Positions 33,458 to 43,712 of a stretch of 64,000 nucleotides of DNA are shown here, in pieces. Within the stretch, counting starts at the first letter, position 1. Every line of letters starts with the position of its first letter. The position numbers and the translations under genes are program-made. The notes below the pieces were generated by a model. That model was given only the letters and a program-made list of their open reading frames with translations, did not search any database and had not been told where the DNA came from. Source of the stretch: Liriodendron chinense (Eukaryota > Streptophyta > Magnoliopsida > Magnoliales > Magnoliaceae); the NCBI GenBank assembly GCA_003013855.2, contig PVNU02000998.1, positions 62,001 through 126,000 of the forward strand. Direction: 5' to 3'.

Positions 33458-33475
33458 TGTCGACTCTGGTCTTAT
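33458..33475 (+). other. Degenerate Tat primer-binding site
   Basis: TGTCGACTCTGGTCTTAT resembles the common Tat/Ogre primer site TGGCGACTCTGCTGGGGA in its first half only. Confidence 0.45.
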
Positions 33476-33541
33476 ACGAACTCATCTAAACATACCCGAT
33501 AACACAACAACCGAAAAATCCCTTGAGAAAGAGGCAAGCCA

Positions 33542-34573
33542 GTGGCACGACGACGATTCGCGCAACCCCTTTTCGAAAGGGAGGGTCGGGAACGCGGAAA
33601 GGCAAGCGTCCACACTTGGGAAGGAGACCTCAAAAGAATCGAGAATCGTTTCGCTCATATTGAGCAACGATACCAATCTAACCTCCCGGCCACGGCTCTC
33701 ACATCAATTCATCAAGCAGAACCTCCCTTTACTCGCGATGTCATGGAAGCTCATCTGCCTAAAAAGTATCAAACGCCTAGCATTGTCTCATATACTGGTA
33801 TTGGTGACCCTCTCAAGCATCTAGAGACGTATAGGTCTCTCATGAAGTTAGAAGGATATAATTCGGAGATTATGTGTGGAGCCTTCTCCTTGACCCTGAA
33901 GGACGTTGCACGTACTTGATTCCGAGGTTTAAAACCTCGGTCAATAGAATCCTTCTCTCAATTAGCGGATCTCTTCTTATCCCAATTTATAGGAAGCATC
34001 TGCATGAAAAAGCCAGCCTTTCATTTATCAGATCTGAAGCAGCGCCACAACGAAACGATCAAAGAATTCACAATTCGATTCACGGATGAAGCTGTTCAAA
34101 CCGAATGATATACTGAGGACAAAGGCCTTACCGCTCTGATCGCAGGTATAAGGAGCAAAAGATTTTGCTTCATCCTAGATAAAAATCCTCCAAAAATAAT
34201 GGCCGAATTCCAATCTAAGGCCCAAAAATACATCAATGCCGAAGAAGTGGCCCTCGCTCGACATGATGACCAAGGAAGAAACTGTAAGTTCAAAGAAGCA
34301 TCTCCCTCCGACAAAAAATATCACCACGATCAACGTGATCGTTCTCCTTGAAAATCGTTCTCAGAGAGGTATCACAATTATACCCCCCTCGACCGATCTC
34401 CAGAGAAGGTACTGATAGAAATCAAGAACAAATCTTATGTCAAGTGGCCTCTAAGAATCAAATCTGATTCTGAAAAAAGAGATAAGAGGAAGTTCTGCTA
34501 CTTCCATAAGGATCATGGGCATAACACTCAAGACTGTATATCTCTTAAAGATTAGATAGAGTCGCTAATTCAC
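33542..34573 (+). pseudogene. Tat gag (element E)
   Basis: The frame opens near 33542. It carries the Tat gag core: PPFTRDVMEAHLPKKYQTPS, YTGIGDPLKHLETYRSLMKL and CGAFSLTLKDVART. A TGA at 33917-33919 replaces the usual Trp before FRGLKPRSIESFSQLADLFL. Three more in-frame stops follow at intervals (after VQTE, RDRSP and SLKD). The zinc finger near 34500 is CYFHKDHGHNTQDC, the C-x2-H-x4-H-x4-C variant common in Tat gags. Gag packages RNA; this copy is broken. The frame runs on into protease without a shift. Confidence 0.8.
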
Positions 34574-35299
34574 ATGGGACATCTTCGTGATTATGTTGCA
34601 CAACGAAATCAATCCCCCCAAAAATTCAGCACATCAACGCGTCGAGACAGTCAACCTTGGAGGGAAAGGTTGTTGCAACACCAACAATCGCAAGAAGATG
34701 CAGAGCTTGCTAGCAAAATTCGAACTATCGTGGGCGGTCCTGCTTGCGGGGGTGATTCACAAGCTGCAAGAAAAACTTACGCTCGCAAAGTGTATCAGAA
34801 ACCTCAACACATTTACTGGATGGATAAATCATCAAATTCATTAGCTTCAAGCAATCAGTCAATCTCCTTCTCTGAAAAGGACACCGAAGGGATTCACTTC
34901 CCTCATGAAGATTCCATCATGGTAACGTTAAAGGTAGCTAACTATCTAACCTATCGTATCATGTTGGATACAGGTAGCTCTACGGATGTGCTCTATTCTG
35001 AATCTTATGACAAGATGGCATTCGCTAAAAATCTACTCAAGCCAATCTCCACGCCTCTCGTCGGCTTTGAAGGCGAGGTAGTCATACCAGAAGGAAGTAT
35101 TGACCTCCCCGTCACATTCGGCGAATCTCCTGCCATCATTACCATATTTATCAATTTCCTTGTGGTAAAGCAAAAGTTGGCATATAATGCCATCTTTGGA
35201 CGACCATTGCTCACTAAGATAGGGGCAGCATTACATCCTCTCTACTTGTGTGTGAAATTCCCCACTCCAAACGGCATCAGAGTAGTCCGAGGGAACTAG
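34574..35299 (+). pseudogene. Tat aspartic protease (element E)
   Basis: It continues in the gag frame. After a linker comes HFPHEDSIMVTLKVANYLTY and then the active site LDTGSSTDVLY, with the catalytic DTG at 34967-34975. Later it has VGFEGEVVIPEGSIDLPVTF and AIFGRPLLTKIGA, the flap and the second conserved block of the retroviral-type protease. It processes the Gag-Pol polyprotein. All recognisable catalytic residues are intact, but a stop at 35297-35299 separates it from RT. Confidence 0.82.
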
Positions 35300-35323
35300 A
35301 AAGAAGCTCGAGCTTGTTATGAA

Positions 35324-36500
35324 ATGGCGGTTCAAGATCAGAAGAATGTCCAAGTCGCTCCCATTATGGCAATCATATGGAGTTCGATAGGCTCTTCAAT
35401 CAGAGCATCGTTGGACACCAAGGAAGATACACATCAAGCTGGATCTCCAGGAGAAGAAACTGTCGAAGTCCGACTATCCAAAGTAGATCCAGCTAAAAAA
35501 GTCCATGATGGGTCATCTCTGGACCATACCTTCCGCGCTCGCCTAACTAATTTCTTGGTTGAGTATCAAGACGTCTTCGCCTGTTCTCATAAAGATATGT
35601 CAGGCATCGACCCGAAAGTCACTGTTCACCGATTGAAGGTGGATCTAAAATTTAAGCCCATCAATAAGCGTTGGCACGCGTTTACTACTGAAAGGCAAAT
35701 GGTTATAAAAACAAAAGTCAACAAGTTGCTATTCATCGATTTTATCGAGGAGGTCAAATATCCTAAATGGGTCACAAATGTCATCCTCATTCGTAAGGCG
35801 AATGACAAGTGGAGAATGTGTGTTGACTATTCTGATCTAAACAATGCATGTCCAAAAGATAGCTTCCCGACTCCCCGTATTGACCAGTTAGTTGATTCAA
35901 CTAGTCGAGCATGCCCTACTCACTTTCATGGATGCCTATTCTGGTTACAACCAGATCATGATGCATCCACCTAATTGCAAGAATACCGCCTTTATTACCG
36001 ACCAAGGCTTATACTACTACAAAGTAATGTCGTTTGGTCTTAAGAACGTTAGAGCAACTAATCAACGGTTAGTCAACAAAATGTTTGCTGCACAAATTGA
36101 CAAGATTATGGAGGTATACATCGATGATATGCTCGTGAAAAGTGTGGTCGCAGATGATCATCTCGCAGATCTCCGAGAAGCTTTTAACCTCATGTAAAAG
36201 TATCAGATGAAACCGAACCCTAAGAAATGTGCTTTTGGGGTCTCTGCTAGAAAATTCCTTAGGTTTATGGTTGGACAATGAGGCATCGAGGCAAACCCCG
36301 AGAAGATTAAAGTCTTGATAGAAATGAAATCTCCTTCCATAGTCAAAGAAGTTCAACGCTTGGCTGGACGAATTACGTCTTTGAATAAGTTGATCTCGAG
36401 GGCATCCGATAAGTGTCGCCCCTTTTTTAAATTACTCCGTGCGACCAATAAATCCGACTAGGCATGGACCCAACAATGCGAAAAAAGCGTTCTAGCAATT
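35324..36500 (+). pseudogene. Tat reverse transcriptase (element E)
   Basis: The N-terminal part is in the same frame as gag and protease (35324-35974), with HRLKVDLKFKPINKRWHAFT and KWRMCVDYSDLNNACPKDSF. A frameshift near 35890 moves to the frame 35892-36197: FMDAYSGYNQIMMHPPNCKN, then VMSFGLKNVRATNQRLVNKM (the usual VMPFGLKNAGATYQR, altered). The catalytic YIDD is at 36117-36128. A stop after AFNLM is followed by KYQMKPNPKKCAFGVSARKF and the thumb region. The first Asp of the catalytic triad (DAYSG) and the YIDD pair are present. Inactive because of the frameshift and stops. Confidence 0.83.
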
Positions 36501-36510
36501 TAAGCAATAC

Positions 36511-37435
36511 ATGGGTACATCACCTATCCTGTTAAAACCCGCTCCACACGAGCAGCTTTTTCTTTATTTAGTTGTATCTTCCAGGGTCATAAGCGTCGCG
36601 TTAATAAGGGAAGATTTCGAGGTGCAAAGGCCCGTTTATTATGTTAGTCGTGCAATGGTGGATGCTGAAACAAGATATCCCGATATAAAAAAACTTACTC
36701 TGATATTAGTAGTCGCAGCACGAAGCTATGACCTTACTTTCAGGCCCATTCAATTGTGGTCCCTACAAATCAACTATTAAGACAAGTTCTACAAAAACCT
36801 GAAGTATCTGGACGCTTAACTAAATGGGCGATCGAACTTGGTGAACATGATATTACCTTCTGTTCACGAACTACTGTAAAGGGACAAGCAATTGCAAATT
36901 CCATTACCGAGTTCACATATTCGGCCCCCAGTCATATCGACACTGCAATTCCTCCAATCATTTCTCTCAGAATCGAATCTCCTACAAGTGAGTAGCCATC
37001 CTAGTTGCTTTATGTTGATGGGTCTTCTTATTCATCTAGGAGCGGGGCTAGATTAATCTTCATCGCACCTGATAAATCACAGTTCAAATACGCCCTACGC
37101 TTCGACTTTCGTGCTTCAAATAATGAAGCAGAATATGAAGCTTTGATCATCGGTCTTCAATTGGCTAATATCCTTGTAATAAAAAATTTGCTCATTCATA
37201 GCGACTCGCAGCTCGTCGTTAATCAGGTAATCAATGAATTCGAAGCAAAAGAGGAAAGAATGACTTTATACAAATCCAAAGTATTAATACTGCTCGCCAA
37301 ATTCGACAAATATGAAATAATTCATATTCCTCGAGAGGAAAATAAGCTGGCCGACTCTTTGTAAAAATTGGCATCAGCATCAGAGTCCGATCTAACTCGG
37401 GTTGTACCGATTGATCATCTTCTTACACCGAGTAT
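36511..37435 (+). pseudogene. Tat RNase H and second RNase H (element E)
   Basis: 36511-36780 holds the gypsy RNase H/connection (VSSRVISVALIREDFEVQRP, VYYVSRAMVDAETRYPDIKK). A frameshift leads to 36756-36995 with VSGRLTKWAIELGEHDI. The second, Tat-specific RNase H starts at 37005: MLYVDGSSYSSRSGARLIFI, NNEAEYEALIIGLQLANILV, IHSDSQLVVNQV, then HIPREENKLADSL. The D, E and D catalytic positions are present. A stop at 37362 follows LADSL, where ALAKLASA-like sequence still reads on. The reading is cut at 37435 by the solo LTR and continues at 38761. Confidence 0.83.
37431..37435 (+). repeat. Target-site duplication AGTAT, left copy
   Basis: Identical to 38761-38765. Confidence 0.95.
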
Positions 37436-38252
37436 TGTTCGCTCGCCTCAAGTGCAAGGCTGCGATGTAGTAATAATTCTTGGTAAGACCGAGGTCGATC
37501 TATAAGGAATTAGGGTAAACTAATTCAAACTATTATAATAACTTCAACTTCAATAATTTTAAACCTTAATTTCCTGATCCAAGTAAAAACAGTAACTTTT
37601 GTAAAAATCTATTGATTAAAAGAACTAAGGCTTCAAGGATCCACTTGTAGTAGTTTCATGTGAATTCATTCATCCAAGCATAAACACAACTAGATTCGAA
37701 GTTCTATCTCTCATCTAGTTGGAAGATTAAGCATTCAAATACAAACAATCCCACTTAAGTCAGAAAATAAGATTCTAGTTCTAATGAGGCACATAGAATT
37801 CAACCATGCAGCCTTCGAAGTAACAATTATGCCAAGAGACTATGGTATGCTCTAGGGTTACTACAATTCGAATCTAATTAATCCAAACATGATAATCTCA
37901 GAGAATTGCAAGGAACCCATGTCCGAAGCACATGAACTCTCATAAAACATCCAAAAATACCAACTTTATTCAAACTAGAACTTAAAAATCCAAACTTTAA
38001 GTAAAAGTACTTAAGATAAATGAATTCTTCATGAAAACTAACTACTAGCTTCACCTCTTAGCCTTAGCTAAGAGGTTTTAGCCAAACATTGTTGTACTTG
38101 AACTAAAAACAAAAGAAAAACTAATCAAAAGCATATAAAACTAGAAAAAAAACCCTAGTTTGAGGAGTTGCGGTCGCTCCACAATGATCTCCATTGCTCT
38201 CCACGAACTTAAAACTCTTCTAGCATGCCTTAGGAAGGATATCAAGGTGTCC

Positions 38253-38259
38253 TTTTATA
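38253..38259 (-). promoter_or_regulatory. TATA box of the solo LTR
   Basis: The minus strand reads TTCTATAAAAGGACACC, as in LTRs B, C and D. Confidence 0.7.
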
Positions 38260-38309
38260 GAAAAACTCACCCACTGCCTCAGATTGCGTAAAAATTTACG
38301 CACTTACAT

Positions 38310-38520
38310 CGGTCATCAGGCGCCCAGTCAGGTGTTGGTCTAGCGCCTGACCATGCTTCCAATCGGTCCAGCACGTTTTGATAAATTCACTTTTGAATAT
38401 CGGGCGCCCGACCATGTGTTGGTCGGGCGCTCGGTTAGGTCTAAAAACATTCAGCAGGTTCAGCAGAAATCGTCTGAATTTCGGGCGCCCGGCCAACTGA
38501 TGGTTGGGTGCCCGGTGGCC
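38310..38520. promoter_or_regulatory. Hairpin array built on GGGCGCCC in the solo LTR U3
   Basis: Three inverted-repeat units are visible: near 38318 (AGGCGCCCAGTCA...GTCTAGCGCCT), 38401-38434 (GGGCGCCCGACCA, loop TGTGT, TGGTCGGGCGC) and 38482-38516 (GGGCGCCCGGCCA, loop ACTGA, TGGTTGGGTGCCC). In element orientation the array starts about 50 bp upstream of the TATA box, the place occupied by the GACCGGTC dyads in LTRs B, C and D. Confidence 0.8.
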
Positions 38521-38760
38521 AATTGTTGTGTTCTCTGAATCTTATTTTCTTCTGGCCAATCCAGGTCTTTTTGAAGCGATTCTTCGAGGCTTCTTTCCAG
38601 AGTCTTCAATGTGGTTCAAAGGGATCCTTTTTAGCATCAAATTCATAATAGCTCTCTCTTATTCCTACAATCACAAACATGCATTAGATTAGTCCTTTAG
38701 AAATCATGCATAAAATGTGATTAAACGGGGTTAGAATATGTATAAATTAAGAGCTCAACA

Positions 38761-40038
38761 AGTATCGACCAAGTAGTTACCGAGCAGGTTTCTACAGCGC
38801 ACTATCTCCATGTTGGATGGATCCCATTATCCATTATCTTCAGAGCGAAAAATCCCAGATGACAAAAAGTTGGCTCGACAATTGCGGTATCGTGCTGCCA
38901 GGTACATTCTACAAGATGGCATATTATTAAGGAGAAGCTTTACTTTGCTAGATCTAAGGTGTCTTCATTCAGAAGAGGCTACATGAGTTCTAGATGAAAT
39001 ACACCAGGGGGCATGTGGTAACTACCCCAAAGGGCGATCATTGGCTTACAAAGCTATGATGTAGGATTACTATTGGCCTACTATGAAAGCAGACGTTATC
39101 AAATTTTCAAAAAAATGTGATAAATGTCAGTGTTATTCTCCAATATCTCATTTACCATCTAAACAAATGACACCTATGGATGGCCTCTAGCCTTTCACTC
39201 AATGGGGAGTTGATATAATTGGGCCACTACCCACTGGTAAAGGCTAAAATAGATTTGCGATTGTAGATGTCGATTATTTCACCAAGTGGGTCGAAGTAGA
39301 ACCTCTGGCCACCGTCACCGAAAAGCAAACCACTAAATTTATATGGAGGAACATCGTATGCCATTATGGACTCTCCCACACCATAATTTCTGAAAACGGA
39401 AGGCAATTTGATAATACTGCGTTCTTGAAATTTTGTGAAAAATGGAAGATACATAATATACGAACTTCCCCATATCATCCTCAAGATAACGGTTAAGTAG
39501 AGGCGGTCAATAAAATAATTAAACATCATTTGAAGACCAAGCTCGACGAATGTAAAGGTGTATGGCCAGAACGTTTACCTAAAGTCTTATGGGCTTACAG
39601 AACAACGGCTCGCACATCGATTGGAGAAACACCTTTCTCTCTAGCATTCGGCACTGAAGCAGTTGTCCCGGTCGAAGTTGAAATACCCACTTATCGAGTG
39701 GAACATTACTTGCCAGCGGACAACGAAGAAAGTTTTAAAACTTCACCCTGATCTCCTAGAAGAAAGAAAGGACACATCTCGACTGTGAGCAGTGGCTTAC
39801 CAATAGTGTATAGCCCGATATCACAATTCAAAAATCAAGCCTAGAACTTTCCAAGTCGGTGATCTGATGCTCAGACAGAATATTAGAACGGCTACTCGAT
39901 CGTTAGATCCTAATTAGAAAGACCTGTATCGAGTTATTAAAATCGTTCGAGCAGGTACTTATTATCTAGAAGACATGCGAGCAGGACCCTTACATCGCCC
40001 TTAGCACACGGAGCATTTACTCCGATGTTTTCCTTGAA
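38761..40038 (+). pseudogene. Tat integrase and pol C-terminus (element E)
   Basis: It starts with the right copy of AGTAT (38761-38765). A zinc-binding region is followed by the core: QWGVDIIGPLPTGKG (first Asp), VDYFTKWVEVEPLATVTEKQ, then IISENGRQF. Here the second catalytic Asp (normally TDNG) is Glu, encoded by GAA at 39392-39394. A TAA at 39494-39496 precedes VEAVNKIIKHHLKTKL, whose Glu (39500-39502) is the third catalytic residue. Beyond it come PKVLWAYRTTARTSIGETPF and SLAFGTEAVVPVEVEIPT. Decayed frames lead to DMRAGPLHRP, HTEHLLRCFP and TGA at 40036-40038. Integrase function is lost. Confidence 0.82.
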
Positions 40039-40445
40039 GCGATCATTCATTGGGCATATGAATTATATTTGAATAAAAGATGATGTTTTCATTCTAGTCT
40101 ATCGACTACGAATCTACACAACTTGGTCGCGACTCATATTTTTAAGGACCCGAATAGCCTTAGAGAGAATACTTGACATTCTCTCAACTAAGACTTATGC
40201 TTCTCGCAGAGCCAAAGACTTAGTTGATGGATCAGTTTATCTCCATGCGGACAAAGCCACCAAGGCCTCCCTGACTGAGCCCAACTCATTTCCATGAGTT
40301 GAGTAATCATACATTCAAATATAATTCATTTCCATGAATTTAGAAACAACTAAAGTCGAAGCAATTTTTCGTTAAAGTTCCAAAAGTTACAAAACAAAAT
40401 TGGACTATATGATAAGAAAAAGAAGTAATCAAGATTGATTCTCCA
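40039..40445. other. Spacer between pol and the antisense gene of element E
   Basis: AT-rich. It contains GAGTTGAGTAATCAT and TTCATTTCCATGAATT repeats near 40280-40340, with no gene. Confidence 0.5.
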
Positions 40446-42632
40446 CTACCTGCTCTTGTGTATCATCTGGAGGAGGTGCACGGCTCTCGACCTCGGGATC
40501 AGTCTCAGGAGCTCGACGACTTCAGTAGCTTCTGTAACGTCGTTGGCAGCAACTTCTCTTTCCTCATCAGCAACTATAGTCGCGACTCTCTTAAAATTCT
40601 TCAAGTCGAAAGTTGGAGAAATTCGTTCCATCACGTTTATAGCAAAGTCGCGACCAGCGTCATATGATTCATAACGCTCATCATTGTACAATTGTGAGGT
40701 TCGAAACTTTTGAATAGCACGGGGACCTTTTTCAGCAATCATCCCGATCAAAGCCACCCGCTCCTCATCCCAGTGGACTGAGTCGAAAGTTACCTTCGCA
40801 AGAGCAGCTCTCTCTTTCTCCAAGTTTTCGCTGACTTCTTTGAGCTACGACTTGGATTCTGCGAGCTGTTGTTCCAAAGAGATCTTATCTTAGCAAAAAA
40901 TCTCCCTTTCCTTCTCAACCTTCTCTTTCATCTCAGCAAGGCGAGGAAACTTCAAATCCAATGCTTGATACATCTCAGTCAAGGCTTGGATCTTACTAAC
41001 GAGGATCTTCTTCTCCTCATTTATCTTGGCAATTAAGGCTTCACGAGCCTTTAAGACCCGATCCCTCCCTTGGATCACATGCTCCATGACCTTCTTATTC
41101 TCTTCCGCCTCATCTATAATTCGACAAGTAGCTATGATGTCACGTCTCGTTCTTATGATGAGGTCCAATCCGTGCTCAAAAAGTTAAAAAGAATATCATA
41201 AAGTCATGAATGCCTCTTTAAATAACATGAGAAATAATGAAATCTTCTGTATACCTAGACCATTTTCATCCCAACATCCAGAGAAAGATCTTCTAGACTA
41301 GGCTCAGGAAGGGCTTGAAGAGATTGTCGAGTGACGTTGTCAAAGAGGAACTTACAAATAGGATGCAAGTGACCCGAAATGGTGAAAGTCCCAACTCCGG
41401 AAGGTTGAGCAATGACCATTCCTCCTCCAGTAGTGTTCGGCTCTGAAACAGGGGCTAACTCCTAAGCAAGAGCGAACTTACAAGCAGCAGCAAGCTCACG
41501 ATTCCCTTCATTCGATGGGTGACTTGGTCCTGGCCCATCCTCCCTTGAAGAAATGTCAATAATGTCGATGACTGTTTGCTCTGGAGGAACAACCGGATTA
41601 AGGGTTGCAACTGCAATAGCTTCAGCTGAAACCTGTAAGTGGGTCGTGTGGTTGCGAGCTTCAAGCAGGCTCATTTACTTGCTCGAATGGTTGAGAAGGG
41701 CCAGCCATCATTTTCTTCTGTCTCTTCGAGGTGGTACCCTCAAACAAGGGAGAACTCCTCTGTCTCTTTTCTCTTCAACTACCATTATTTCTTCCTTAGA
41801 GATGAGACCAGAATCAGCGAGTCGCTGAAGTGTGAGGGTGAATTTAATGTTTCTTGTGTCCATCGATAACTTGAATACTTTGACGATTTTCTCGCGGATG
41901 TCACCCCTCAAGCTAGGCTTTCTCCCAGCCAAAGTACCTGCAGTATGACCAATCAATAAGCTTAAAAGAAAAAATCGCATCAACGAGCTGATCAAGATGG
42001 AAATTTACCAACCTTCGCAGAAGAAACGATTAACATTATGACCTCCAGGTGTTGACCCTCATTAGATTCCCAGTTCCCGGAGACATAAAACCACTATTTT
42101 TTCCAACTGGGATAATTTGAGGAAGGATTTCCTAAGATATAGTTATCCCGATGCCAATAACACAAATAATACCATCCTCGCTGGATGGAGCCTTCTTTAG
42201 CTGGAACATCCTCAAGAATTCATCAACAGTTAGTTCTCCATTGCCAGATTGTTTCTAGAGGAAGTAAGCACTCAACACTACTCTCTAACCATTTACGATA
42301 AGCTGCCCGAGGGCAATTTTGTATATGCGAAGGACATCTCGAATAAAAAGATGGAGAGGAAGACGTACACCAAGTTCAAAAAAATACTTTTACATGACAA
42401 CACACCCTGACGGCGGTGAATCGGCAGTTTCCCCTTCTTTGGGTAATCTAAGTATAATTGAATTAGGGATCCGATATCTTTCTCGCATTTCTCCTAATTC
42501 TTCCTCCTGCACTATAGAAGGATACCCGAATACAGAGTACTTCCCAGTGGGTACCCATATGTTATTTGAGGAGGAAGAATCCAGAGTTTAGTCCCCCAGA
42601 GGAATAGCCTCACTATCAGATCCTTGCGCCAT
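40446..42632 (-). pseudogene. Antisense passenger gene of Tat element E (PF04195-like N-part, coiled-coil C-part)
   Basis: Minus strand. A start codon at 42632 (MAQGSDSEAIPLGD, then a stop) is followed, readable through a few stops, by MRERYRIPNSIILRLPKEGE, ADSPPSGCVVM, ELGVRLPLHLFIRDVLRIYK and a motif with VDEFLRMFQL. This resembles, from memory, the 'putative gypsy type transposon' family (PF04195), proteins usually carried antisense in plant Ty3 elements. A candidate 70-bp intron (41939-42008) has a GT donor and a TACTGCAG acceptor. Next comes TLAGRKPSLRGDIREKIVKV, and at 41168-40446 a long Lys/Glu coiled coil (KVMEHVIQGRDRVLKAREAL, LAEMKEKVEKEREIFC) and a C-terminal domain (RYESYDAGRDFAINVMERIS). 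The function of the family is unknown. It has its own upstream TATA box. Confidence 0.65.
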
Positions 42633-42767
42633 TGAAGGAAAAGAAATAGGAATGAAAGAAGAAGAAATACCTCAAAACGGAGGTCTCGCTAAAAGAAGAA
42701 AGGAGAAAGGAAAGAATTTGAATTTCACCAGAAGTTTCGATGTAATGAAATATCCTAAGAGCGCTCA

Positions 42768-42775
42768 TATATATA
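42768..42775 (-). promoter_or_regulatory. TATA box for the antisense gene of element E
   Basis: The minus strand reads GTGTATATATATGAGCGCTC, about 135 bp upstream of the candidate ATG at 42632 and outside the 3' LTR. Position and motif suggest an independent minus-strand promoter. Confidence 0.5.
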
Positions 42776-43011
42776 CACAATCATTCTCTTAGGATTTGAA
42801 TGACACGCGGCGACCTTTCGTTTGGAACGACAGTTGAATGGGCACGTGCATTAACTTTTGGAAACACATGGCGAGCGCCTCTTCATTTTTGTCGGCCGAA
42901 AAGCTGGCACTCATTAATACAAAAGCTTAATCATGTACGACTTCTCCTCTTCGAAAGACGCATTAGGCGGTTATATGCGTAGTCAAGTCCTTCGCTTAGT
43001 TGCTCAATACA

Positions 43012-43032
43012 AAGGATTTGGGGGGCATCTAT
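43012..43032 (+). other. Polypurine tract of element E
   Basis: AAGGATTTGGGGGGCATCTAT directly precedes TGTAGAATAAAG at 43033. The GGGGGGCAT core is typical of Tat elements. Confidence 0.75.
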
Positions 43033-43712
43033 TGTAGAATAAAGTTGGTTGGAGGTATTTGCGATTAGCTGCTCTCAAGCAGCTTCATATGGTTCATGTA
43101 CGACATGCGAGCGCCTCTTGAACATTATGAACTGCGAGCAGAATAAACATAATATCTCGTCTAGCGAGCCGAGTTGGGCGCATCTCACAATTTAAGGAAG
43201 TCTGCTCACAAGCCAATCGCCATTTATATTCGAGCAGCCCTGGTCGCCAATCGTTTGGTGGAGACATCTCTCGGATCGTAGTCTCAACAGCCCATATAGC
43301 TTAGGAGTTAGCCCAGATTACAGGCCTGCTTGGTTTTGTTTCTACTTATAATCCTGAATTAAATGGGATCTCCATCAAGGAACGTAATCAGCTAGGTGTC
43401 TAATATGATAAGATAGCATCTTATCCCTTAAAATTAGGAGGATCTCAATAGCCTACGTAACGAACTAGTCCACCCAGAACTGAATAAATAGATGGTTCCA
43501 TGGATGATAAAGGTACATAACATCTTAACCTACGTTTTACACTTCATCTTACTTTCAAAGCCCATCTCTAACTTAAGCATCGGAGGGCTAACGGCTGGAC
43601 ATTGGCCACCCTTAGTCTCCTCTTTAGTTTCCAGGTGAGAAGGAGAAATTCATCTTCAAGAGGATCGTACATATGAAGGAAGGAAAGCTGTTACCAAAAT
43701 TTGACGTTAACA
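43033..43712 (+). repeat. 3' LTR of Tat element E
   Basis: 680 bp, TGTAGAATAAAG...TTTGACGTTAACA (TG...CA), after the PPT. The next five bases are ATAGG, the expected target duplication, but no 5' partner is found in the window. Confidence 0.7.

Larger units (their letters stand above)
37436..38760 (-). mobile_element. Athila-type solo LTR in element E
   Basis: 1325 bp on the + strand from TGTTCGCTCGCC to TAAGAGCTCAACA, flanked by the perfect 5-bp duplication AGTAT. The ends, the middle (GATGTAGTAATAATTCTTGG) and the TATA context match LTRs B, C and D, so it belongs to that superfamily group but is a distinct subfamily. It arose by LTR-LTR recombination after inserting in the pol gene of Tat element E. 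Confidence 0.94.
33458..43712 (+). mobile_element. Tat-lineage Ty3/gypsy element E
   Basis: In order: gag, protease, RT, RNase H, second RNase H, [solo LTR 37436-38760], integrase, pol stop at 40036, minus-strand gene 40446-42632, PPT, 3' LTR 43033-43712. The tandem RNases H and antisense gene mark it as Tat. Many stops and several frameshifts. Its 5' LTR cannot be identified: the LTR upstream (32212) does not match its 3' LTR, so the 5' boundary given is provisional. Confidence 0.8.

Noticed and set aside
32212..43712. Treating 32212-33457 and 43033-43712 as the matching LTR pair of element E
   Set aside because: Beyond TGTAGA the sequences do not correspond, and lengths differ (1246 versus 680 bp).
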